From: an uncultured Massilia sp.
GTDB taxonomy: Bacteria; Pseudomonadota; Gammaproteobacteria; Burkholderiales; Burkholderiaceae_D
Reading direction: 5' to 3'
Length of the DNA stretch: 64,000 nt
Assembly (NCBI RefSeq): GCF_913773735.1
Contig: NZ_CAJYEB010000024.1
Coordinates: 1 to 64,000 of the forward strand
A model generated the notes under the pieces. The model was not told the DNA's origin. It worked only from the letters and a program-made list of their open reading frames with translations, and made no database searches. A program made the position numbers and the translations under genes. Shown here piece after piece: positions 25,996 to 34,302 of the stretch (position 1 is its first letter; each line of letters begins with the position of its first letter).

Positions 25996-28900
25996 CTACT
26001 TGACCGCGCTCTCCTCGCTGGGCGCCGCATGCCGCGCCGGCTTGCGCATCTTGCCGGCCATGCGGCCGAACCAGTGCTCGATGTCGTCCACGTAGGTGAA
26101 CACGGCCGGCACCACCAGCAGGCTCAACAGCGTCGAGGTGATCAGGCCGCCGATCACGGCGATGGCCATCGGCGCGCGGAAGCTCGGGTCGCCCGACAGG
26201 CCCAGCGCCAGCGGCATCATGCCGGCGCCCATCGCGATCGTGGTCATGACGATCGGGCGCGAACGCTTGTGGCAGGCGTCGACCAGCGCGTCGAAGCGGT
26301 TCATGCCGGCCTTGCGCGCCAGGATCGCGTAGTCGACCAGTAGGATCGAGTTCTTGGTCACGATCCCCATCAGCATGATCAGGCCGATCATGGTGGGCAT
26401 CGACAGCGCGCTGTGGGTCAGCAGCAGCGCCACGAACGCGCCGCCGATCGACAGCGGCAGCGCGGCCAGGATCGTCACCGGCTGCAGGAAGTCGGTGAAC
26501 AGGAGCACCAGCACGCCGTAGATGCACAGCACGCCGATCAGCATGGCCAGGCCGAAGCTGGCGAACAGCGCCTGCATCTCCTGGGCGTCGCCCAGTTCCG
26601 CGATCTGCACCGAGGCCGGCAGGTTCTTCAGCGCGGGCAGCGCGCGCGCCTCGGTGTTCACCTCGCCCAGCGAGCGGCCGTTCAGTTCCACGTCGAGTGT
26701 CACGTTGCGGCTGCGGTTCAGGCGGTCGATCTGGGCCGGGCCGCTCTCCACCGTGATGTCGGCCACGTTCGCCAGCAGCACCGGGCCGTTCTTGCCCGGC
26801 ACCGTCAGGCGGCCGATGGCGTCGAGGTCCGCGCGCACGGCGTCCGGCAGCTTGACGCGGATCGGCACCTGGCGCTCCGACACGTTCATCTTGGCCAGCA
26901 CCTGGTCGTAGTCGCCGGCCGTGGCCACGCGCACCGTCTCGCCGATGCTGGCGGCGGTGACGCCCAGGTCGGCCGCGCGCGCGAAGTCCGGGCGCACGAT
27001 GATCTCGGGGCGCACCAGCGAGGCGCTGGACGTGACGTTGCCGATGCCGTGCAGGCCGCGCAGCTCGCGCTCGGCCTGGCGCGCGGCGGCGTTCAGCGCC
27101 ACCGGATCCTCGCTGCGCAGCACCAGCTGCATCTTGACGCCGGTGTCGGGCGGACCGACGGTGAAGCGCGCGCCGGGAATGTCGGCCAGGCGCGCGCGCA
27201 CGGCCGACTCGATGGCGGCCAGCGAGGCCTTGCGGTCGTCGCGGTGCACCGTGGTCAGGGTCAACACGGCGCGCCGCGCCTCGGCCGCCGCGCCCGGCGC
27301 GAAGGCGTCGCCGCTGGAGCCGCCGCCGATCGAGCTGAACACGCCCTTGACGAGCTTGTCCTGCATGACGGCCAGGCGCACGCGCTCGGCCACGGCGCGC
27401 GTCTCCGCCAGCGTGGAGCCGGGCGGCAGCTCGACGTTGATCTGGGTCTGCGAGCGGTCGGCGGCCGGCACGAAGCCGGTCGGCAGCAGCGGCACCAGCG
27501 AGATCGAGCCGACGAAGAACAGGGCCGCGGCGAGCATCGTCAGGCCGCGGTGGCGCAGGCACCACTGCATCGTGCGCATGTAGCGGCGCATCAGCGGGCC
27601 GTCCTTTTCCTCGTGGTGGCGGGCGGGTTTCAGGAAGTAGGCGGCCATCATCGGCGTGAGCAGGCGCGCGACCAGCAGCGAGGCCAGGATCGCCAGCACG
27701 GCGGTCCAGCCGAACTGCTTGAAGAACTTGCCGGGGATGCCGCTCATGAAGGCGGTCGGCAGGAACACGGCCACCAGCGAGAAGGTCGTCGCGATCACGG
27801 CCATGCCGATCTCGTCGGCCGCTTCCAGCGCGGCCTGCATCGGCGTCTTGCCCATCTTGAGGTGGCGCGAGATGTTCTCGATCTCGACGATGGCGTCGTC
27901 GACCAGCACGCCCACCACCAGCGCCAGCGACAGCAGGGTCACCATGTTCAGCGTGTAGCCGAACAGGTACTGGCCGAGGAAGGCGGGGATCACCGACAGC
28001 GGCAGCGCGGCCGCCGCGACGATGGTGGCGCGCCAGTCGCGCAGGAACCACCAGACCACCAGCACGGCCAGCACCGCGCCCTCGTACAGCATCTCCATCG
28101 AGGCGTCGAAGTTTTCCTCGACCGGCGCGGCGTTGTCGATGGTCTCGCGCAGCACCACGTTGCCGTGCTTGGCCTGCAGCTCGGCGACGGCCGCGCGCAC
28201 GCCCCGGGCGACGTCCATCTCGCCGGCGCCGCGGGTGCGGAAGATCTCGAAGGCGACCACCGGCCGGCCGTCCTGCTCGGCGATGGCGCGCGGCTCGGCG
28301 ACGGTGTCGCTGACCCGCGCGATCTCGTCCAGGCGCACGCGCCGGCCGTCCGGCAGCGGGATGTCCATGGCCGCCAGTTCCTGCGCCGTCTGGACGGTGG
28401 CCAGCGTGCGCACCGACTGCTCGGCGCCGCCGACGTCGCCGCGTCCGCCCGGTTCCTCGCGCTGCACGTTGCGCATCTGGCGCGACACGTCCAGCGCCGA
28501 CACGCGCAGCGCCGCCATGCGCTCGGCGTCGAGCTCGATGCGCACCTCGCGGTAGACGCCGCCGACGCGCTTCACCGCGCCCACGCCCGGCACGCTGAGC
28601 AGGCGCTTGGACACCGTGTTGTCGACGAACCAGGAGAGGTCCGGCTGGTCGAGCGCCGGCCTGCCGCCGGCGTTGGCCGCCGCCGCCGTGAAGGTCAGGA
28701 CGACGCGGCCGGCCGTCGTGGTCTTGGTGACGCTCGGGTCGCGCATCTCGGCGGGCAGGTCGGCGCGCACGCGCGCGACGGCGTCACGGACGTCGTTGAC
28801 GGCGTCCGACAGGTCCTTCTCGAGGATGAACTCGACGGTGACGGTGGCCACGCCGTCGAGCACCTTGGTGTAGATGTTCTTGACGCCCTGCAGCGTCGCG

Positions 28901-29112
28901 ACCGAGTCCTCGATCTTGCGCGCGACCTCGGTCTCCAGCTGGGCCGGGGCGGCGCCGTCGAGGGTGGCGCTGACGGTGACGATGGGCAGCTCGATGTCCG
29001 GGAAGTCCTGCACCTTGTTCATCTTGAAGGCCAGCAGGCCGGCCAGCGTGAGCAGGGCGAACAGCATGATCGCCGGGATCGGGTTGCGGATCGAGAGTGC
29101 GGAAAAGTTCAT
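25996..29112 (-). CDS. RND family efflux transporter, inner-membrane permease
   Basis: The 1038-residue protein is a full-length proton-driven RND permease. It starts MNFSALSIRNPIPAIMLFAL and has the twelve-helix layout with two large periplasmic loops. Features are VLVDDAIVEIENISRHLKMG in helix 4, with the paired acidic residues used in proton relay, and GLIMLMGIVTKNSILLVDYA in helix 10 with the conserved lysine. The HAE1-type hydrophobic-substrate family fits better than the heavy-metal family because metal-export motifs are missing. Its ATG lies 11 bp after the stop of the adaptor gene and has an AAGGCGGA site. No outer-membrane channel gene is adjacent, so it probably uses a TolC-like protein encoded elsewhere. 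Confidence 0.94.
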   Translation of the reverse strand: MNFSALSIRNPIPAIMLFALLTLAGLLAFKMNKVQDFPDIELPIVTVSATLDGAAPAQLETEVARKIEDSVATLQGVKNIYTKVLDGVATVTVEFILEKDLSDAVNDVRDAVARVRADLPAEMRDPSVTKTTTAGRVVLTFTAAAANAGGRPALDQPDLSWFVDNTVSKRLLSVPGVGAVKRVGGVYREVRIELDAERMAALRVSALDVSRQMRNVQREEPGGRGDVGGAEQSVRTLATVQTAQELAAMDIPLPDGRRVRLDEIARVSDTVAEPRAIAEQDGRPVVAFEIFRTRGAGEMDVARGVRAAVAELQAKHGNVVLRETIDNAAPVEENFDASMEMLYEGAVLAVLVVWWFLRDWRATIVAAAALPLSVIPAFLGQYLFGYTLNMVTLLSLALVVGVLVDDAIVEIENISRHLKMGKTPMQAALEAADEIGMAVIATTFSLVAVFLPTAFMSGIPGKFFKQFGWTAVLAILASLLVARLLTPMMAAYFLKPARHHEEKDGPLMRRYMRTMQWCLRHRGLTMLAAALFFVGSISLVPLLPTGFVPAADRSQTQINVELPPGSTLAETRAVAERVRLAVMQDKLVKGVFSSIGGGSSGDAFAPGAAAEARRAVLTLTTVHRDDRKASLAAIESAVRARLADIPGARFTVGPPDTGVKMQLVLRSEDPVALNAAARQAERELRGLHGIGNVTSSASLVRPEIIVRPDFARAADLGVTAASIGETVRVATAGDYDQVLAKMNVSERQVPIRVKLPDAVRADLDAIGRLTVPGKNGPVLLANVADITVESGPAQIDRLNRSRNVTLDVELNGRSLGEVNTEARALPALKNLPASVQIAELGDAQEMQALFASFGLAMLIGVLCIYGVLVLLFTDFLQPVTILAALPLSIGGAFVALLLTHSALSMPTMIGLIMLMGIVTKNSILLVDYAILARKAGMNRFDALVDACHKRSRPIVMTTIAMGAGMMPLALGLSGDPSFRAPMAIAVIGGLITSTLLSLLVVPAVFTYVDDIEHWFGRMAGKMRKPARHAAPSEESAVK

Positions 29113-29123
29113 CGGGTCCGCCT

Positions 29124-30260
29124 TCAGCGTTTCGCCACGGGGGCCGGGGCGGCGGCGACGTTGCGTACCAGGTCGCCGTCGTTCAGGAAGCCGGCGCCGC
29201 TGGTCACGACCGGGGTGTCGGCCTGGATGCCGCCGACCACCTCGATGCGCTCGCCCAGCCGGCGCCCGGTCGTCACCTTGACCTGGCTGACGCGGCCGTC
29301 GGGGTTCAGGCGGAACACGTAAGCGAAACCGTCGCGCACGACGATGGCCTGCTGCGGCAGCGTCAGCGCGCCCGACTCGCCCAGCGCGAAGCGGCCGCCG
29401 GCGAACATGCCGGCCTTGAGCGGCGCGTTGGCGTCCAGCGCCGGCGGCAGGTCGACGTAGACCAGCGCCACGCGGCTCTGGCCGTCGACGGTCGGCGCCA
29501 CCGTGCGCACGGTGCCGGTGACGCTGCCGCCGGCCGGGGTGCGGATGACCGCCTTCAGGCCCGGCCTGAGGCGCGGCAGTTCGGCCGCCGTGACTTCGGC
29601 GCGCCATTCCAGGCGGCCCTGGCGGATCATGCGGAACAGTTCCGTGCCCACGCCCGCCACGGCGCCCACCGTGGCGTTGCGCGCCGAGATGATGCCGCTG
29701 TCCGGCGCCACCACCTGCGCGTACTTCAGGCGCAGGCGCTGCTGGTCGCGCGCGGCCTTGCTCGACGCCACGCGGGCGTTGGCGGTGCGTTCGGTGGCGA
29801 GGTACTGGGTGATCTGCTGCTCGCTCAGCGCGCCCGAGCTCCGCAGCGCCAGCGCGCGCTTCGCATCCGCCGCCGCCGCGGCCGCATTGGCCTCGGCTTC
29901 CTGCACGGCGGCGTCGGCCTGGGCCAGGTCGGCGTTCACGGTGGCCGGGTCGAACACGGCCAGCACCTGGCCCTTCTTGACGACGTCGCCGACGTTGACG
30001 CGCACTTCCTGCAGGCGCAGGCCGTTCGATTCGCTGCCGATGACCGCTTCCTGCCAGGCGGCGACGTTACCGTTGGCGGCCAGCGTCAGCGGCAGGCGCG
30101 CGGTTTCCGGACGCGCCGTGGTGACGGTCAGCGCGGGGCGCACCGGCGTCGCCTTCTTGTCGTCGGCGGCGCGCCCCGTGGCGAAGATGCCGGCGCTGCC
30201 GGCCAGGACGATGAACAGGACCGGCAGGGCGGTCCGCATGCGATTGCGAGCTGGTGTCAT
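29124..30260 (-). CDS. RND efflux periplasmic adaptor subunit
   Basis: Starting MTPARNRMRTALPVLFIVLA, the 378-residue protein has an N-terminal membrane anchor or signal, then the lipoyl half-motif VGDVVKKGQVLAVFDPATVN. A coiled-coil hairpin rich in alanine (AEANAAAAAADAKRALALRS) follows, then the second lipoyl half YAQVVAPDSGIISARNATVG, a beta-barrel, and a membrane-proximal domain ending RNVAAAPAPVAKR. Such adaptors bridge the RND permease and an outer-membrane channel in the periplasm. It is the first gene of a two-gene operon with the permease. There is an alternative start at 30239. Confidence 0.93.
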   Translation of the reverse strand: MTPARNRMRTALPVLFIVLAGSAGIFATGRAADDKKATPVRPALTVTTARPETARLPLTLAANGNVAAWQEAVIGSESNGLRLQEVRVNVGDVVKKGQVLAVFDPATVNADLAQADAAVQEAEANAAAAAADAKRALALRSSGALSEQQITQYLATERTANARVASSKAARDQQRLRLKYAQVVAPDSGIISARNATVGAVAGVGTELFRMIRQGRLEWRAEVTAAELPRLRPGLKAVIRTPAGGSVTGTVRTVAPTVDGQSRVALVYVDLPPALDANAPLKAGMFAGGRFALGESGALTLPQQAIVVRDGFAYVFRLNPDGRVSQVKVTTGRRLGERIEVVGGIQADTPVVTSGAGFLNDGDLVRNVAAAPAPVAKR

Positions 30261-30477
30261 GGATCGGAAGATGGATGGCGATCGGGGCAGGAATAACCTG
30301 CAGGAATCGAAACTGCTAGAGTGTAACAAACCGCGCGGCCCGCACCACATCGCGTATGGACGAAGGTGAGTCGGGGCAGTCGGCATCGTTACAAATCCTT
30401 ACGTCTGTAATGGTGCGATGCTGGTTAAGCTCATCGTTCCGGGTTTAAATGAGTCCACTTCCCAGGAGCATCCCGCC

Positions 30478-31983
30478 ATGATCCGCCGCGCCGCGTTCCT
30501 CGTTGCCGCCAGCCTCGTCATCGGTTCCGCCGCCAGCGCCCCGGCGCCGGCGCCTGCCGCGCCGCAGCAGGCCACCGCGCCGGCGCCGGACTGGCAGGCC
30601 GTCCACGTCCTGAACCGGCTGGCGTTCGGCCCGCGCCCCGGCGACGTCGAACGCGTGCGGCGCATGGGCGTGCAGGCCTGGATCGCCGAGCAGCTGCATC
30701 CGGAGCGGATCCCGCTGCCGCCGGACCTGCAGGCGCGCCTGGATGCGCTGGAGACGGTCAACCGCAGCGCCGGCGACGCGCTGGCCGAGTTCCTGGAGCT
30801 GCGCCGCGACGCGCGCATGGACGGCGAGCAGGCGCAGCAGGCGCGCCGCCAGCGCCAGGCCCAGGTCGCGCGCGAGGCGGCCGAGGCGCGCCTGCTGCGC
30901 GCGATCGACAGCCCGCGCCAGCTCGAGGAAGTCATGGTCGACTTCTGGTTCAACCATTTCAATGTCTTCTCCGGCAAGGGCATCACGCGCGCGCTGGTGG
31001 CGAGCTACGAGCGCGACGCGATCCGCCCCTACGCCCTCGGCACGTTCCGCGACCTGCTGGGCGCCACCGCGAAGCACCCGGCCATGCTGTTCTACCTCGA
31101 CAATGCGGTGTCGTCGGCGCCGCGTGCGGAGGCGAAGGGCAAGGCCGCCGGCCTGAACGAGAACTATGCGCGCGAGCTGATGGAACTGCACACGCTGGGC
31201 GCGGACGGCGGCTACACGCAGCGCGACGTGACCGAGCTGGCGCGCATGCTGACCGGCTGGACCTTCGACCAGCGGCGCCTGGCGCGCACGGGCGAGACGT
31301 TCCGCTTCGACGAACGGCGCCACGACCAGGGCGCCAAGACCTGGCTCGGACGGGACGTCGCGCCGGCCGGCCAGCGCGAAGGCGAGCAGGCGCTGGACGT
31401 GCTGGCCGTGCATCCGTCCACGGCGCACCACGTCAGCTTCGAACTGGCGCAGTACTTCGTCGCCGACGCGCCGCCGCCGGCGCTGGTCGAGCGCATGGCG
31501 GCCAGCTGGACGGCCAGCGGCGGCGACATCCGCACGGTGCTGGCGACGCTGTTCGCCAGTCCGGAATTCATGGATGCCGCCAGCGCGGGAGCCAAGTTCA
31601 AGACGCCGTACCAGTTCGTGGTATCGGCGGCCAGGGCAAGCGCGGTGCCGGTGGCGAACGTGGGACCGCTGGTGAGCACCATGAGCCAGCTCGGCATGCC
31701 GCTGCACGGCTGCCAGACACCGGACGGGTACAAGAACACGCAGGACGCGTGGCTGAACCCGGACGCGCTGACGCGGCGCATCACGTTCGCCACCGCGCTG
31801 GCGTCGGGCAGGATGCCGCTGGCGGGCGCGCCGCCGGCATCGGCGCCGCCGCTGGATGCGGCGGCGCTGCGGTCGACGCTGGCCGCGGCGATCTCGCCGC
31901 GCACGCTGGACGCCGCGCGCCGTCAACCGGACACGCTGCAGGCGGCGATGCTGCTGGGCAGTCCGGACTTCATGCTCAGGTAG
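30478..31983 (+). CDS. DUF1800 domain-containing exported protein
   Basis: The 501-residue protein starts MIRRAAFLVAASLVIGSAAS, a Sec-type signal, preceded by CCAGGAGCATCCCGCC. The mature part opens with HVLNRLAFGPRPGDVERVRR, the DUF1800 N-terminal hallmark. Further blocks are MVDFWFNHFNVFSGKG, ENYARELMELHTLGADGGYT, VTELARMLTGWTF and the Cys-containing MGMPLHGCQTPDGYKNT-like segment (actual text SQLGMPLHGCQTPDGYKNTQ). DUF1800 proteins are almost always paired with a DUF1501 gene, as here. Their role is unknown; an association with secretion or surface polymers has been suggested. The stop codon TAG is the first part of a GTAGGGTAGG sequence. Confidence 0.9.
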   Translation: MIRRAAFLVAASLVIGSAASAPAPAPAAPQQATAPAPDWQAVHVLNRLAFGPRPGDVERVRRMGVQAWIAEQLHPERIPLPPDLQARLDALETVNRSAGDALAEFLELRRDARMDGEQAQQARRQRQAQVAREAAEARLLRAIDSPRQLEEVMVDFWFNHFNVFSGKGITRALVASYERDAIRPYALGTFRDLLGATAKHPAMLFYLDNAVSSAPRAEAKGKAAGLNENYARELMELHTLGADGGYTQRDVTELARMLTGWTFDQRRLARTGETFRFDERRHDQGAKTWLGRDVAPAGQREGEQALDVLAVHPSTAHHVSFELAQYFVADAPPPALVERMAASWTASGGDIRTVLATLFASPEFMDAASAGAKFKTPYQFVVSAARASAVPVANVGPLVSTMSQLGMPLHGCQTPDGYKNTQDAWLNPDALTRRITFATALASGRMPLAGAPPASAPPLDAAALRSTLAAAISPRTLDAARRQPDTLQAAMLLGSPDFMLR

Positions 31984-32011
31984 GGTAGGCGTTAGAGGAG
32001 AAAGGCACATC

Positions 32012-33244
32012 ATGCGACGCAGGGATTTCCTGAACACGCTGGCGCTCGGCGCCGGCCTGGCGCTGCCGCTCGGGTCCCACGCCTGGGCGGCGGCGGGCGA
32101 CACGCCCACCCGCAAGAAGCTGGTGGTGGTGATGCTGCGCGGCGCCGTCGACGGCCTGAACGTCGTGGCGCCGGTCGGCGACGAAAACTACCTGCGCCTG
32201 CGCCCGACCATCGGCCTGGCGCTGCCCGGCATGGAAGGCGGCGCGCTGGACCTGGACGGCTACTTCGGCCTGCATCCGGCGCTCGCCGCGCTGCAGCCGC
32301 TGTGGCGCGGGAACAAGCTGGCCTTCGTGCACGCCAGCGGTTCGCCGGACGCGACGCGTTCCCACTTCGACGCCCAGGACTACATGGAATCGGCCACGCC
32401 CGGGCGCAAGAACACGCCGGACGGCTGGATGAACCGCCTGGTGGCGGCGCTGCCCGGCACCTCGACGCCGAGCCGCCTGCTGGGCATCGGCCCGGTGCTG
32501 CCGCGCATCCTGGCCGGCGGCGCGGCGGCGGTGAACCTGCCCAACGTCGCGGCCGCCGGCAAGCCGGACGTCCTCGACCGGCCGGCGCTGGGCGCCGCCT
32601 TCGACCAGCTGTACCGCGACCATCCGCGCTTCGGCCGCGCCTATGCCGACGGCCGCGCGGCGCACAAGGAAGTGCTGCAGGCGGCCGAGACCCCGGAGAT
32701 GCTGGCCGCCGACCGCGGCGCGCCGCTGCCGAACGGCTTTCCGGACGATGCCGCGCGCCTGGCGGGCCTGATGCGCAACGATCCGCGCATCCAGCTCGCC
32801 TTCGTCGCGCTGGGCGGCTGGGACACCCATGCCGGGCAGGGCGCCGCCACCGGCCAGCTGGCGAACCGCCTGGCGCCGCTGGGCCAGGGCCTGGCCGTGC
32901 TGGCCGAGCGCCTCGGCCCGCTGTTCGACGACACGGTCGTCGTGGTGATGTCGGAGTTCGGCCGCACGGCGCGCGAGAACGGCAACGGCGGTACCGACCA
33001 TGGACACGGCAATGTGATGTGGGTACTGGGCGGAAAAGTGCGCGGCGGGAAGGTCTATGGCGACTGGGAAGGCGTCGCCGACGGTGCGCTGAACGAAGGA
33101 CGAGATTTGCCCGTCAATACCGATTTTCGTTCGGTGCTCGCACAAATTGCGGAAGAACATTTGATTTTGAACGACAAGCAACTCGTCCAGGTCTTTCCCG
33201 CAGTGCCGCAAAAAGCACTCTCGTTCAAACTGGTGGCGGCATGA
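32012..33244 (+). CDS. DUF1501 domain-containing protein, Tat-exported
   Basis: The 410-residue protein begins MRRRDFLNTLALGAGLALPL, a twin-arginine signal, with AGAGGAG just upstream. The mature domain is of the DUF1501 type, related to the alkaline-phosphatase/sulfatase fold. Signatures are KLVVVMLRGAVDGLNVVAPV, FVHASGSPDATRSHFDAQDY near the front, ALGGWDTHAGQGA in the middle, and VVVMSEFGRTARENGNGGTD followed by HGHGNVMWVLGG near the end, where the metal-binding His and Asp lie. It partners the DUF1800 protein 28 bp upstream. A strong terminator follows at 33361. Confidence 0.92.
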   Translation: MRRRDFLNTLALGAGLALPLGSHAWAAAGDTPTRKKLVVVMLRGAVDGLNVVAPVGDENYLRLRPTIGLALPGMEGGALDLDGYFGLHPALAALQPLWRGNKLAFVHASGSPDATRSHFDAQDYMESATPGRKNTPDGWMNRLVAALPGTSTPSRLLGIGPVLPRILAGGAAAVNLPNVAAAGKPDVLDRPALGAAFDQLYRDHPRFGRAYADGRAAHKEVLQAAETPEMLAADRGAPLPNGFPDDAARLAGLMRNDPRIQLAFVALGGWDTHAGQGAATGQLANRLAPLGQGLAVLAERLGPLFDDTVVVVMSEFGRTARENGNGGTDHGHGNVMWVLGGKVRGGKVYGDWEGVADGALNEGRDLPVNTDFRSVLAQIAEEHLILNDKQLVQVFPAVPQKALSFKLVAA

Positions 33245-33360
33245 GTGTCACTCTGGCACGACAGAATCCGACTACGTAGTTCTACGGTATTGCACTGCAC
33301 AATAAATAGGGATATATTGGAACCGTCTCCTCCAGTTTTTCTCCGAAAAACCTGGATTCG

Positions 33361-33391
33361 GCCCGCAACGAAGGTTGCGGGCTTTTTTTTT
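33361..33391 (+). terminator. Rho-independent terminator
   Basis: gcccgcaac (33361-33369), loop gaag, gttgcgggc (33374-33382), then a run of nine T. It ends the DUF1800-DUF1501 transcript. Confidence 0.95.
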
Positions 33392-33393
33392 GT

Positions 33394-34146
33394 TCAGGCG
33401 CCCGTTTCCACGTCGTCGCCCTGGAACGCGCCCGCGCGCCAGGTCAGCACCAGCGTGTCGCGGTGCCCGCCGCCTTCGGCCAGCGGCTGGATCGGCGTCG
33501 ATTCGTGGATCACGGCCGCGTCGTCCAGCAGCAGCAGCGTCCACGGCTCGGTCATGGTGAAGCGCAGGCCCTTCGGCCCGTCCGCCTCGAACACGCGCGA
33601 TTCGCCGCCCTTGATGTTGGCGCGGTCGATCAGGATCACGGCCACGAAGTCCACGCCGTCGCGGTGCGCGCCTTCCGGGGTCGGGCGGCCGATGCCGTCG
33701 GCGGTATCGATGCGGAACTGGTGCGCCTCGACGTACCAGGTCTGGCGGCCCTTCGCCTGCGAGCACACGCTGCCCAGCGCGCGCAGCAGCTTGTTCCACG
33801 CCGGCTGGGCGACGGTGCCCGGTTCGACCGGCACGAACAGGCGGTGCATGCCGCCGTGCAGGGCGTTGTACTCGACCGGCTGCCAGTGCGCGCGGTGCGG
33901 GCTTTGCACGAGCGCGTCGCCGTCGTCGACGAAGCAGGAGTGCCGGCGGCGGCGGTAGCGGCCGCCGTCCTTCAGGTAGTTGTCGAGTTCCAGGTGGTCC
34001 CAGCTCGGCACGAGGGCATGCAGTGCGTCGAGGGAACAGCCGGACAGCGCGGCCAGGTCGCGCGGGGCCAGCAGGGCATAGCCATCGCCGCGCAGCGCGT
34101 CGACGAGGCGGGCGGGATCGGTGTAGGGAGGTTGCGGTGTCGTCAT
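33394..34146 (-). CDS. 2OG-Fe(II) dioxygenase family protein
   Basis: From MTTPQPPYTDPARLVDALRG the protein is 250 residues. It resembles the 2OG-Fe_Oxy_2 family, which includes bacterial amino-acid hydroxylases. The iron ligands appear as HRDGVDF (His-x-Asp) and the distal His in DAAVIHESTPI, followed by RDTLVLTWR, whose arginine would bind 2-oxoglutarate. The N-terminal part includes RYRRRRHSCFVDDGDALVQS and GGMHRLFVPVEPGTVAQPAW, also typical. The substrate is unknown; a free amino acid is possible from family membership. It is monocistronic and convergent with the DUF1501 gene. Confidence 0.85.
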   Translation of the reverse strand: MTTPQPPYTDPARLVDALRGDGYALLAPRDLAALSGCSLDALHALVPSWDHLELDNYLKDGGRYRRRRHSCFVDDGDALVQSPHRAHWQPVEYNALHGGMHRLFVPVEPGTVAQPAWNKLLRALGSVCSQAKGRQTWYVEAHQFRIDTADGIGRPTPEGAHRDGVDFVAVILIDRANIKGGESRVFEADGPKGLRFTMTEPWTLLLLDDAAVIHESTPIQPLAEGGGHRDTLVLTWRAGAFQGDDVETGA

Positions 34147-34202
34147 CCCGTTAGCGTAGCACCTTTTGCCGCGGGCGGTGGCGGTGGCGGGGGGGGCGGG
34201 GG

Positions 34203-34286
34203 TGGTGCGCACGGGGTGCGCACCCTACGTTTCATGGCGCGGGCTGAACCCAAACCCCCGTAGGGTGGGCACCCCGTGCCCACCAA
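34203..34286. repeat. GTAGGGTGGGCAC-type repeat pair
   Basis: Two palindromic arms, ggtgcgcacggggtgcgcac + cctacg and cgtagggtgggcaccccgtg + cccacc, face each other. The same family is found at 39299-39478, 54713-54742 and 56093-56311. A guanine-rich run (ggcggggggggcggggg) lies just upstream. Confidence 0.8.
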
Positions 34287-34302
34287 CCGCATGCCTACCC
34301 GC

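Noticed and set aside
26413..29322. A 969-codon plus-strand frame opposite the RND permease
   Set aside because: Rich in Gln, His, Arg and Ala with no domain, while the opposite strand gives a full RND transporter.
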